DNA from: an uncultured Ruminococcus sp.
GTDB lineage: Bacteria; Bacillota; Clostridia; Oscillospirales; Acutalibacteraceae
Length of the DNA: 6,547 bases
Assembly (NCBI GenBank): GCA_902767175.1
Contig: CACXGH010000154.1
Span: 1-6,547 of the forward strand
Reading direction: 5' to 3'
Below, one piece after another: positions 1 to 5,781 of this stretch. A program made the translations under genes and the position numbers. The notes beneath the pieces are model-generated. The model had not been told where the DNA came from. It made no database searches and worked only from the letters and a program-made list of their open reading frames with translations. The number at the start of each line of letters is the position of its first letter. The stretch's first letter is position 1.

Positions 1-186
1 GAGTGCCTCCGGTGTCGATTTGCGGTGTCAGAAACGTATGGCGACAGTTAGTTGTCCGCACCGAAAATCTTCCTGAATAAAACCTCAGTACCCCGGAGTG
101 CCTCCGGTGTCGATTCGCGGTGTCAGAAACGTATGGCGACAGTTAGTTGTTCGAGCCGAAAGTATTCTTGAATAAAACCTCAGTAC
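1..186. repeat. Two tandem copies of a 91-bp intergenic repeat (95-bp period)
   Basis: Positions 1-91 and 96-186 are the same sequence with 7 mismatches in 91 positions by hand alignment. Six of the seven mismatches fall in 56-73, so the first 55 bases are almost invariant. The copies are separated by 4 bases. Around the junction, CCGGAG (93-98), TGC and CTCCGG (102-107) form a perfect 6-bp hairpin; the first copy starts inside the equivalent hairpin and is probably cut by the window edge, so more copies may lie to the left. No terminal inverted repeats, transposase or convincing reading frame are visible. It could be a lineage-specific intergenic repeat or a non-autonomous element; I cannot assign a family. 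Confidence 0.9.
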
Positions 187-228
187 AAAAAAGCAGGCAC
201 GGTAAACTCCGATGAGAATACCGTGCCT
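187..228 (-). terminator. Rho-independent terminator, leftward
   Basis: On the minus strand a perfect 10-bp stem, AGGCACGGTA with TACCGTGCCT (plus-strand arms 195-204 and 219-228), encloses a 14-nt loop and is followed by GC and then six T (plus-strand A-run 187-192). This is the classical intrinsic terminator arrangement. In the plus direction the hairpin is followed by TTGAATTTG, so it is much weaker there. The nearest upstream minus-strand gene is the Ig-like protein gene ending at 509, about 280 bases away. If this is its terminator, the transcript has a long 3' untranslated region containing the tandem array at 370-516. Confidence 0.8.
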
Positions 229-244
229 TGAATTTGTTATAAAA

Positions 245-310
245 CAGCCCGAAAGCAGCCCGTAAGGGGTGCGTGGGCGGAAGTCAGGGAATTGCAAGGC
301 TCTGCCTTGC
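245..310. repeat. Short tandem repeat and perfect hairpin in a gene-free region
   Basis: An 11-base unit occurs twice in tandem with one mismatch (CAGCCCGAAAG at 245-255, CAGCCCGTAAG at 256-266). At 294-310, GCAAGGC, TCT and GCCTTGC form a perfect 7-bp stem with a 3-nt loop. Neither strand has a T-run after the hairpin, so it does not look like a terminator. It may stabilise or mark the 3' end of leftward transcripts, or belong to a dispersed intergenic repeat. I see no supportable gene between 229 and 369. Confidence 0.6.
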
Positions 311-369
311 CCGTGCCGGATGCTGCGGGGTTGAAGCAACAATTGATAATAACAGAGCGAACGGAGAGA

Positions 370-516
370 GCGCCAACGCGAATCGTCCTGTGCGGTCACG
401 CACTGAGCGCCAACGCGAATCGTCCTGTGCGGTCACGCACTGAGCGCCAGCGCGAATCGTCCTGTGCGGTCACGCACTGAGGTCACGCACTGAGGTCACG
501 CACTGAGGTCACGCAC
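370..516. repeat. Nested tandem repeat array: three 37-bp units plus 13-bp units
   Basis: Three 37-bp units lie head to tail at 370-406, 407-443 and 444-480; the third differs by one base (CCAG instead of CCAA). Each ends in the 13-mer GGTCACGCACTGA. That 13-mer is then repeated alone at 481-493 and 494-506, with a partial copy at 507-516. Within each 37-bp unit GTGCG-GTCA-CGCAC is a small inverted repeat. The array runs over the stop codon (509-511) of the Ig-like protein gene, so the last codons of that gene are repeat sequence. There are no spacers, so it is not CRISPR. The two-level structure suggests copy-number change by slippage or recombination. Confidence 0.92.
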
Positions 517-1591
517 CCGTTACGGTTACACGGCAGTAAGCCGTTTTGCCGTTGTAGGTCTTTACAAGAATATATGATGTTCCGGTCTTGAGAGCCTTTA
601 TGAGTCCGTTGGTGCTTACCTTGACTATCTGATCGTTGAATGGAATATAGGTGATGCTGCCGGATGATGTTCCGTCAGGAAGAATTGCCTTAAGAACGGC
701 GGTTTCGCCCTTTTTGAGAGTTATCTGAGCTTTGTTCAGGGTTATGGAGGTGGGCGCTTTCTTTACAAATACGGTGCAGGTCGCTGTCTTGCCGTTTGGT
801 GTCGTTGCTGTGATAACAGCCTTTCCTGCTTTCTGTGCAGTGATCTTGCCTGTGGTCTTGTCTACCTCAACCGTTTTGGGATCGTTTGAAACATACTTGA
901 TACCAAAGGCAGCGGCACCTGCATTTACCTTGCAGTCCAATACGGACTTTTCGCCTACGCCGAGTGTCAGCTTGCCTTGTGAGAAGGTTATCTTCTTAGG
1001 TGAGGCCTTTACGGTTATGGTACAGCTTGTCTGCTTGCCGTTTGCAGATGCCGTTACGACTGATGTACCTGTGCGTTTTGCAGTGATATTGCCGTTAGCG
1101 TCAACGGAAATGACATTCTTGTTTGATGAACTCCATGAGATATTTCCGTTTGCTGCAGAAAGCAGAGCTTTGAGCTTTGCCGTTTCGCCGCTGCCAAGTG
1201 TGATGGCAGGTTTTGTAAACCTGATGTTCACCTCCGGAAGTGCAACATTTATATCCTGCTTTATTTGTTTTCCGTTCGGCAGTGTTATCGTAAGAGTACA
1301 TTTGCCAATTCCGACAGCAGTCACTACATCATTTTTTACCGTGATAACTTTATTGTTGTCGGTTTTTATTCCGAGTGAAAGACCGGGTATAAGCTTTGAT
1401 GTTATCGTTGGCAGAGTGTACGAGCTGCCTCTTGTGAGAGTGATCGGCTCACCGTCAAAGGAAATGGAGAGCTGATTTTCTGTCTTGTTTACTATATCCT
1501 TTGCTGAAACGCTCATTGAAGCAGCACCAACGCCCGAAATAGTCAGACAAGCAAGTATAATTGATATGGTTTTTCTGAAATATGTCTTCAT
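509..1591 (-). CDS. Secreted protein with four Ig-like (Big2-type) domains
   Basis: A 360-residue protein. The start is the ATG at 1591 because AAGGAGG (1605-1599) sits 7 bases before it; an upstream in-frame ATG at 1657 lies ahead of the predicted transcript start. Residues 1-30 form a signal peptide: Lys/Arg-containing N-terminus, hydrophobic stretch at about 9-24, and probable cleavage after Val-Ser-Ala30. The rest is four tandem beta-rich Ig-like units at about 41-116, 121-194, 200-276 and 281-358. Units 2-4 show the Big2 pattern: ITL..GE.A.L at the start, then a turn such as SVDANGNITA, then G.A.ITA and a closing strand with one Cys (TCTV, SCTI, YCRV). Unit 1 is more divergent. Such domains usually serve adhesion or as structural spacers outside the cell. 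No LPXTG, S-layer or dockerin anchor and no catalytic domain is visible, so the role is unknown. The gene ends inside the tandem array at 370-516. It has its own promoter and no operon partner is evident. Confidence 0.88.
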   Translation of the reverse strand: MKTYFRKTISIILACLTISGVGAASMSVSAKDIVNKTENQLSISFDGEPITLTRGSSYTLPTITSKLIPGLSLGIKTDNNKVITVKNDVVTAVGIGKCTLTITLPNGKQIKQDINVALPEVNIRFTKPAITLGSGETAKLKALLSAANGNISWSSSNKNVISVDANGNITAKRTGTSVVTASANGKQTSCTITVKASPKKITFSQGKLTLGVGEKSVLDCKVNAGAAAFGIKYVSNDPKTVEVDKTTGKITAQKAGKAVITATTPNGKTATCTVFVKKAPTSITLNKAQITLKKGETAVLKAILPDGTSSGSITYIPFNDQIVKVSTNGLIKALKTGTSYILVKTYNGKTAYCRVTVTGA

Positions 1592-1621
1592 GTGTATTCC
1601 TCCTTGTTTTCTATGTATATG

Positions 1622-1650
1622 ATTATAAACCTTTAATTCTTCTTTGTTAA
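1622..1650 (-). promoter_or_regulatory. Promoter of the Ig-like protein gene
   Basis: On the minus strand TTAACA (plus positions 1650-1645) is separated by exactly 17 bases from a perfect TATAAT (1627-1622), a housekeeping sigma-type promoter. Transcription would begin near 1615, leaving a leader of roughly 24 bases containing the AAGGAGG site. This placement excludes the upstream ATG at 1657 as a start. The 110-base gap from the preceding comM-like gene shows no clear hairpin terminator, so some read-through from that gene is possible. Confidence 0.72.
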
Positions 1651-1701
1651 TATACAAAATCCCGAAAATGTAAAAACTGATTATGCTTTAATACAGATGA
1701 A

Positions 1702-3231
1702 TCAATTTGACCAATACTTTCTGTCAAGGCTTCTGAACTGTACTGCTTCAAGAATATGGTCTTTTTTTATTATCTCAGATGTGTCCATGTCTGCTATTGT
1801 TCTTGCGACCTTGAGTATTCTGTTATATGCTCTTGCTGAAAAGCCTAAGCTGTCAAAGGAGCGTCTGATAATGAAACGAGCCTGATCGTCCATCGGACAA
1901 AGCTCCGACATCATAGATGGCGGCATCTGTGCATTGCACGAAGCTTCAGTTCCTTTATAGCGACGTGTCTGTATTTTTCTGACTTTATTAACACGCTCCC
2001 TGATTACAGATGAAGGTTCTTCCTGCGTACTGTCACCCGAGAAAGCTTCAAACTCTACGGGCGGAACTTCTACATGAAGGTCAAGTCTGTCAAGGAGAGG
2101 CCCGGATATTCTTGCAAGATATTTTGATACAGCCTGCTTTGAGCAGGAACATTTTCTTGTCGGGTGTCCGAAATATCCGCACGGACATGGATTCATGGCG
2201 GCTATCAATGTTATTGTACAAGGATATGTAAGTGTAGCGTTTACTCTCGATATAGTGACCCGACCGTCCTCTATCGGCTGACGGAGTATTTCCATTGCTG
2301 CTTTGCTGAATTCAGGCAGCTCGTCAAGGAACAGAACACCATTATGTGCAAGGGATATCTCACCCGGGTGTGGTATAGTTCCGCCTCCTGAAAGACCGGG
2401 AGGCGATACTGTATGATGAGGTGAACGGAAGGGACGGGTTGTAAGCAGAGGATAATCGTTCGACAGCATACCTGCAACGGAATGTATCTTTGTAGTTTCT
2501 ATCATTTCCTCAAAAGTCATATCGGGGAGTATTGTAGGAAGTCTCTTTGCAAGCATACTTTTTCCCGTACCGGGACTTCCGATAAAAAGAACATTATGTC
2601 CTCCGCAGGCTGCTATTTCAAGAGCACGCTTAGCTGTGCGCTGTCCCTTGACATCGGAAAAATCAACGGGATAGCTCGTATCAGACGGCACGGGCATTAT
2701 CCGTTCGGCAGGCTTTATAGTATTTTTTCCTCTAAGATGAGCTGCGAGCTGAGGTATGCTGTTTACGGGGATTATTTCTATACCCTCGACAATGGCACCC
2801 TCTGCTGCGTTACTTGCGGGAACATAGAAGTGTCTGATTCCGCGCTTTTTGGCTTCTATCGCCATCGGGAGAATTCCGTTTATATGCCTCAGGTCACCGC
2901 TGAGAGACAGCTCTCCGATAAACGCACTGTCGCTCAGGTCGTTGTCGAATGCTCCGGCTGCACGGAGAATCGCAGCAAGTATAGGCAGGTCATATACAGA
3001 GCCGCTTTTCTTGACATTTGCAGGCGCAAGATTAACTACAATAGTTCTCTGCGGAAATTCAAAGCCGCTGTTTCTTATTGCGGATTTTACTCTTTCCCTT
3101 GCTTCTTTTATTGAAGCATCGGGCAGACCTACTATATCAAAGGCAGTTAAACCTTTCATAATATCCGCTTCTACACTTACTTCAAAGGCGTCCATACCGT
3201 ATAGTCCCATACTTCTTACTTGCTGAACCAT
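1702..3231 (-). CDS. comM: ComM/YifB-family Mg-chelatase-like AAA+ ATPase
   Basis: A 509-residue protein, full length for the family. Residues about 20-142 form the ChlI-like N-terminal domain with a Lon-protease-like fold, including the family sequences FDIVGLPD and NLAPA. Residues about 188-395 are the AAA+ module: Walker A GSPGTGKS at 218-225, Walker B VLFLDE at 299-304, and a candidate arginine finger in the LLDRLD segment (Arg382). Paired cysteines at 349/351 and 361/363 are typical of the family. The C-terminal helical domain (about 403-500) ends in the usual LDRKYW. In naturally transformable bacteria ComM is a hexameric helicase that promotes branch migration during integration of incoming DNA. 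In Firmicutes the family is widespread and its role is less certain; it is not a magnesium chelatase subunit despite common naming. The start is set by AAGGAG (3244-3239) 7 bases before the ATG. All motifs are intact. Confidence 0.96.
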   Translation of the reverse strand: MVQQVRSMGLYGMDAFEVSVEADIMKGLTAFDIVGLPDASIKEARERVKSAIRNSGFEFPQRTIVVNLAPANVKKSGSVYDLPILAAILRAAGAFDNDLSDSAFIGELSLSGDLRHINGILPMAIEAKKRGIRHFYVPASNAAEGAIVEGIEIIPVNSIPQLAAHLRGKNTIKPAERIMPVPSDTSYPVDFSDVKGQRTAKRALEIAACGGHNVLFIGSPGTGKSMLAKRLPTILPDMTFEEMIETTKIHSVAGMLSNDYPLLTTRPFRSPHHTVSPPGLSGGGTIPHPGEISLAHNGVLFLDELPEFSKAAMEILRQPIEDGRVTISRVNATLTYPCTITLIAAMNPCPCGYFGHPTRKCSCSKQAVSKYLARISGPLLDRLDLHVEVPPVEFEAFSGDSTQEEPSSVIRERVNKVRKIQTRRYKGTEASCNAQMPPSMMSELCPMDDQARFIIRRSFDSLGFSARAYNRILKVARTIADMDTSEIIKKDHILEAVQFRSLDRKYWSN

Positions 3232-3285
3232 ATACTATCTCCTTTTTTATTTATCCGCTGTAAAGCACATATTGCTACTATTCTT

Positions 3286-3314
3286 ATTATAATACGAAAA
3301 TGTGATATTGACAA
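3286..3314 (-). promoter_or_regulatory. Promoter of comM
   Basis: On the minus strand TTGTCA (plus positions 3314-3309), a 17-base spacer and a perfect TATAAT (3291-3286) form a near-consensus promoter. Transcription would begin near 3279, leaving a leader of about 48 bases before the comM ATG. Its -35 box is the reverse complement of bases that also form the -35 box of a rightward promoter, so the two could not bind polymerase independently. Confidence 0.72.
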
Positions 3315-3334
3315 TAATACATTTATGATATAAT
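3308..3334 (+). promoter_or_regulatory. Rightward promoter with extended -10
   Basis: TTGACA (3308-3313) and an extended -10 box TGATATAAT (3326-3334; TG, one base, TATAAT) are separated by 15 bases. This is shorter than the usual 17, but the extended -10 can compensate. It would drive the zinc-ribbon/radical-SAM unit from about 3341, with a leader of about 130 bases. A second candidate lies closer to the gene at 3400-3428; I cannot say which is used. Confidence 0.5.
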
Positions 3335-3399
3335 CGAGTTTCCGTTATTATTTACAAATCAATGAGCTTAAATTATACAAAGCATACAATGAAAATGAG

Positions 3400-3428
3400 T
3401 TGAATTAAATGGAGCTTTCGGTTATTAT
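3400..3428 (+). promoter_or_regulatory. Alternative rightward promoter near the zinc-ribbon gene
   Basis: TTGAAT (3400-3405), a 17-base spacer and TATTAT (3423-3428) match the housekeeping pattern at 4 of 6 and 5 of 6 positions. The start point would be near 3435, giving a leader of about 38 bases that holds the GGAGG ribosome site at 3461-3465. The match is weaker than that of the promoter at 3308-3334, but the spacing is ideal. In such AT-rich DNA a chance match is possible. Confidence 0.35.
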
Positions 3429-3472
3429 TAATTTGATATTAATGCACTATTATTACAGAAGGAGGAATCGCA

Positions 3473-4024
3473 ATGCAATGTCCTGTATGTGGAAGAATAT
3501 GTCCGGATGATGATAATTTCTGCATTGTATGCGGAACAAACCTGAAAAAAGAGAGGGATAAAAGACCTGCGGCGACCGAAAATGTAATAAGCCGGGAAGT
3601 TGTCAGCTCTGAGGAGAATCTGAAAAAAACGGTCAGGATAAGTTTCGACCATCGCAGCGATGACGGTATAATACCGCTGGAGGACATACCTGATATGTCA
3701 TTCCCTCTGTATTATACGCAGAATCAGATATTGAATGAATTAGTCAGGAACAGGTCTATACCGTATATCGAATATCATTATATTCCGGAGTTTCATACAC
3801 AGGAATTAAGTGCAGGTAAAGACGGAAACAGAAGTCCTGTGCTTGCTGAGGTGCTTTCTGTTCTGAAAAGCAACAGGCTTACGGTAATTTACGGTCACAG
3901 GGCTGAAATGGTATCAAGAGCAGGTCCTGACTGCTGTCTTTACGGTTGTCCTGCTGCATCAGAGATTGAGAAAAAATATGCCGGAATAAAACAGACTGCG
4001 GAGATTATCAGAGTTGATGAATAA
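3473..4024 (+). CDS. Zinc-ribbon protein of unknown function, partner of the radical-SAM/JAMM enzyme
   Basis: A 183-residue protein not recognised beyond its N-terminus. AGAAGGAGG ends 7 bases before the ATG, a strong ribosome site. Cys3, Cys6, Cys17 and Cys20 (C-x2-C, ten residues, C-x2-C) form a zinc ribbon, with an extra Cys10. Residues about 22-75 are polar and probably flexible. From about 76 to 183 the pattern suggests a small mixed alpha/beta domain with a Tyr/Ile-rich stretch (about 95-106) and a helix at about 122-132. Near the C-terminus is a second cysteine cluster, CCLYGC at 154-159. There is no signal peptide or membrane segment, so it is probably cytoplasmic. It overlaps the next gene by 8 bases, implying translational coupling and joint function. 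It could be a substrate, a carrier or an adaptor of that enzyme; none of these is shown by the sequence. Confidence 0.85.
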   Translation: MQCPVCGRICPDDDNFCIVCGTNLKKERDKRPAATENVISREVVSSEENLKKTVRISFDHRSDDGIIPLEDIPDMSFPLYYTQNQILNELVRNRSIPYIEYHYIPEFHTQELSAGKDGNRSPVLAEVLSVLKSNRLTVIYGHRAEMVSRAGPDCCLYGCPAASEIEKKYAGIKQTAEIIRVDE

Positions 4025-5648
4025 TAAATACAAGCTAAAAACACTTTTCTGGGAGGCAACTCTCAGGTGCAATGCAAGATGTGCCTTTTGCGGGAGCGGC
4101 TGCGGTGAAATACAAAGCTACCCTGATGAACTGACGGGTGACGAGATATGCTCAGCGCTGCTGGATATTTCAGGAAAGCTTGATCCTTCTGAAATAATGC
4201 TGAATATAACAGGGGGCGAGCCGCTTGCAAGGGCAGATGTGCTGGAAGTTGCCGCTTATGCATCGGAACTTGGTTTTTCATGGGGCATGGTGACAAACGG
4301 TTCTCTGATTGATGAGAAAAAGACAGCACGAATGAAATCGGCAGGGATGAAAACGCTTACCGTGAGCATAGACGGCTGTAGGGAAACACATGAAAAGCTG
4401 CGCCGCCTTGACGGGAGCTTTGACAGGATAATAAACTCACTCAGGGAAATAAGCTCACAGGGGTTTGCCGAGCATTTGCAGGTAACTACGGTAGTTAACA
4501 ATCAGAATATCCATGAGCTTGAAGATCTGCGTGAAATACTGCTCGGCATCGGACTGAACAGCTGGAGGGTAGTAACTGTCGATCCGATAGGCCGTGCCTT
4601 AAGTAACCAAAGTATCCTTCTTGATAAGGAGGGTATGAAAAGATATTTTGAATTTACGGAAAAATACAAGGCAGACAGCAAGCTTCCCGTTATACAGAGC
4701 TGCTCACATTATTTCGGAGAATGGGAGCACAGGCTCAGGACAAGGTGCTTTGACTGCGGAGCAGGAAAGAAAGTGGCAAGCATACTGTATAACGGGGATA
4801 TTTTCGTATGCCCGAATGTCGAACGCAGAAAAGAGCTTATTCAGGGAAATGTCAGAACTGATTCCCTGGCTGATAAATGGATAAACGGATTTGATTTTTT
4901 CCGCAGCAGAAAACGCACCGTTTCAGGGCAGTGCAGAGGCTGTTATTATAAGGAAAGCTGTCTCGGGGACAGTCTTCACACATGGAACTTTGATGAAGAA
5001 AGACCAATGTTCTGCATAAAGGATTATTACAGCACTGAACAGATAAATATATACAGCAGAAAAGAGCAGCTTTATAATGCGGCATTATCCCGTCTTAAAG
5101 CTGAATGCAGTGATGCGTCTGTACTGAAAATAAGCTGTGATAAGCCGTCTGAATGCAGGGTGTTTTTTGAAAGAAGTGCAGCAAAGCAGCTTTTTTCATA
5201 TTTTGAATGGGGAAGGAATACCCGGAATAACGAAATCGAACAGATGGCTTGTCTTATCGGAAGAGAAGAATGCGGTATGTTCGTGATCAGCCATATCAGT
5301 CCTGTATTTATCGACCTTGCAGACAGGGAAAGCGCTGTATTTACAAAAGAAACACTTCTTTCTGCAGAAAAAGCTCTCAGGGAGCTTAAGGAAAATGATA
5401 ACAGGCTTGAACTTATAGGCTTTGTACACAGTCATCCTCATGAGCTTGAAACCGTACTGAGCGTGGGTGATGCAGAACTTCACCGAAGACTTACAGAAAA
5501 AAAGAACATAAAGCTGTCAATGCTTGTAAATCCTCATAAAAAGAGGATAAATGCATACTTTGGTGAGCGTTTTGAGCTTGCGGAAATATATATTGCCGGA
5601 AGTGCTCAGGAACTTGAAAAAACAGAAATATCAGTATGGGAAAAATAA
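4017..5648 (+). CDS. Radical SAM/SPASM enzyme fused to a JAMM (JAB/MPN) metalloprotease-like domain
   Basis: A 543-residue two-part protein. Residues about 8-215 are a radical-SAM core: CxxxCxxC at Cys18/22/25 for the SAM-binding 4Fe-4S cluster, GGEP at 66-69, and VSIDG near 117-121. Residues about 229-333 form a SPASM-type region for auxiliary clusters: Cys229, Cys244, Cys247, G-x4-C ending at Cys265, then Cys306, Cys309, Cys315 and Cys333. The usual last Cys of the C-x2-C-x5-C-x3-C signature is Ser319. Residues about 370-535 are a JAMM domain: candidate catalytic Glu408 in EQMACLIG, and HSHP with zinc ligands His471, His473 and Asp485 plus Ser482. SPASM enzymes usually modify peptides or proteins; JAMM domains cleave isopeptide or C-terminal bonds in ubiquitin-like and CysO-like systems. 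Modification plus cleavage of one target is my inference. The chosen ATG overlaps the upstream stop; a TTG one codon earlier has slightly better spacing from GGAG (4000-4003). No clear terminator follows. Confidence 0.9.
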   Translation: MNNKYKLKTLFWEATLRCNARCAFCGSGCGEIQSYPDELTGDEICSALLDISGKLDPSEIMLNITGGEPLARADVLEVAAYASELGFSWGMVTNGSLIDEKKTARMKSAGMKTLTVSIDGCRETHEKLRRLDGSFDRIINSLREISSQGFAEHLQVTTVVNNQNIHELEDLREILLGIGLNSWRVVTVDPIGRALSNQSILLDKEGMKRYFEFTEKYKADSKLPVIQSCSHYFGEWEHRLRTRCFDCGAGKKVASILYNGDIFVCPNVERRKELIQGNVRTDSLADKWINGFDFFRSRKRTVSGQCRGCYYKESCLGDSLHTWNFDEERPMFCIKDYYSTEQINIYSRKEQLYNAALSRLKAECSDASVLKISCDKPSECRVFFERSAAKQLFSYFEWGRNTRNNEIEQMACLIGREECGMFVISHISPVFIDLADRESAVFTKETLLSAEKALRELKENDNRLELIGFVHSHPHELETVLSVGDAELHRRLTEKKNIKLSMLVNPHKKRINAYFGERFELAEIYIAGSAQELEKTEISVWEK

Positions 5649-5723
5649 GCAAATCAAATTGGATAAAATTGGGAATAATGATAAAAAATGTAAAATAACG
5701 GGTAGATAAAATATAAAATAATA

Positions 5724-5752
5724 TTGACTATTTTTTTTAAATAGTGTATGAT
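5724..5752 (+). promoter_or_regulatory. Sigma-gene promoter with a dyad in its spacer (possible operator)
   Basis: TTGACT (5724-5729), a 17-base spacer and TATGAT (5747-5752) form a strong housekeeping-type promoter, with transcription starting near 5759. A perfect 7-bp inverted repeat, ACTATTT (5727-5733), five T, AAATAGT (5739-5745), overlaps the end of the -35 box and fills most of the spacer. That is a position where a dimeric repressor or activator could act. The dyad is AT-rich, so it may have arisen by chance; no regulator gene identifies it. The promoter shows that the sigma gene can be expressed separately from the radical-SAM unit. Confidence 0.65.
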
Positions 5753-5781
5753 GTATAAAGGTGAGGTTATGAGGTGGAGCA

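Noticed and set aside
85..399. Minus-strand 104-codon reading frame beginning MTAQDDSRWRSL.
   Set aside because: It starts with GTG inside the 37-bp array, has no ribosome site, and runs through the terminator and the 91-bp repeats. Its sequence is translated repeat DNA, not a protein-like pattern.
292..480. Plus-strand 62-codon reading frame.
   Set aside because: Most of it is the tandem array read in frame, with Arg-rich repetitive content, and no ribosome site precedes it.
370..516. CRISPR array.
   Set aside because: The direct repeats abut with no unique spacers, and no Cas genes are present.
732..1475. Plus-strand 247-codon frame opposite the Ig-like protein gene.
   Set aside because: It mirrors a gene with a clear signal peptide, domains, promoter and ribosome site. 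The frame itself has no ribosome site or recognisable domain; its hydrophobicity reflects complementary codons.
1545..1591. Lipoprotein signal in the Ig-like protein (Ile-Leu-Ala-Cys15).
   Set aside because: The hydrophobic stretch continues well past Cys15, the -2 residue does not fit the lipobox, and a good Val-Ser-Ala cleavage site follows at residue 30.
2482..3114. Plus-strand frame of 210 codons opposite comM.
   Set aside because: It is antisense to a fully conserved AAA+ gene, has no ribosome site and shows no family pattern.
5649..5723. Terminator after the radical-SAM/JAMM gene.
   Set aside because: The region is AT-rich but I find no stable GC-containing hairpin followed by a T-run, so no terminator can be supported.
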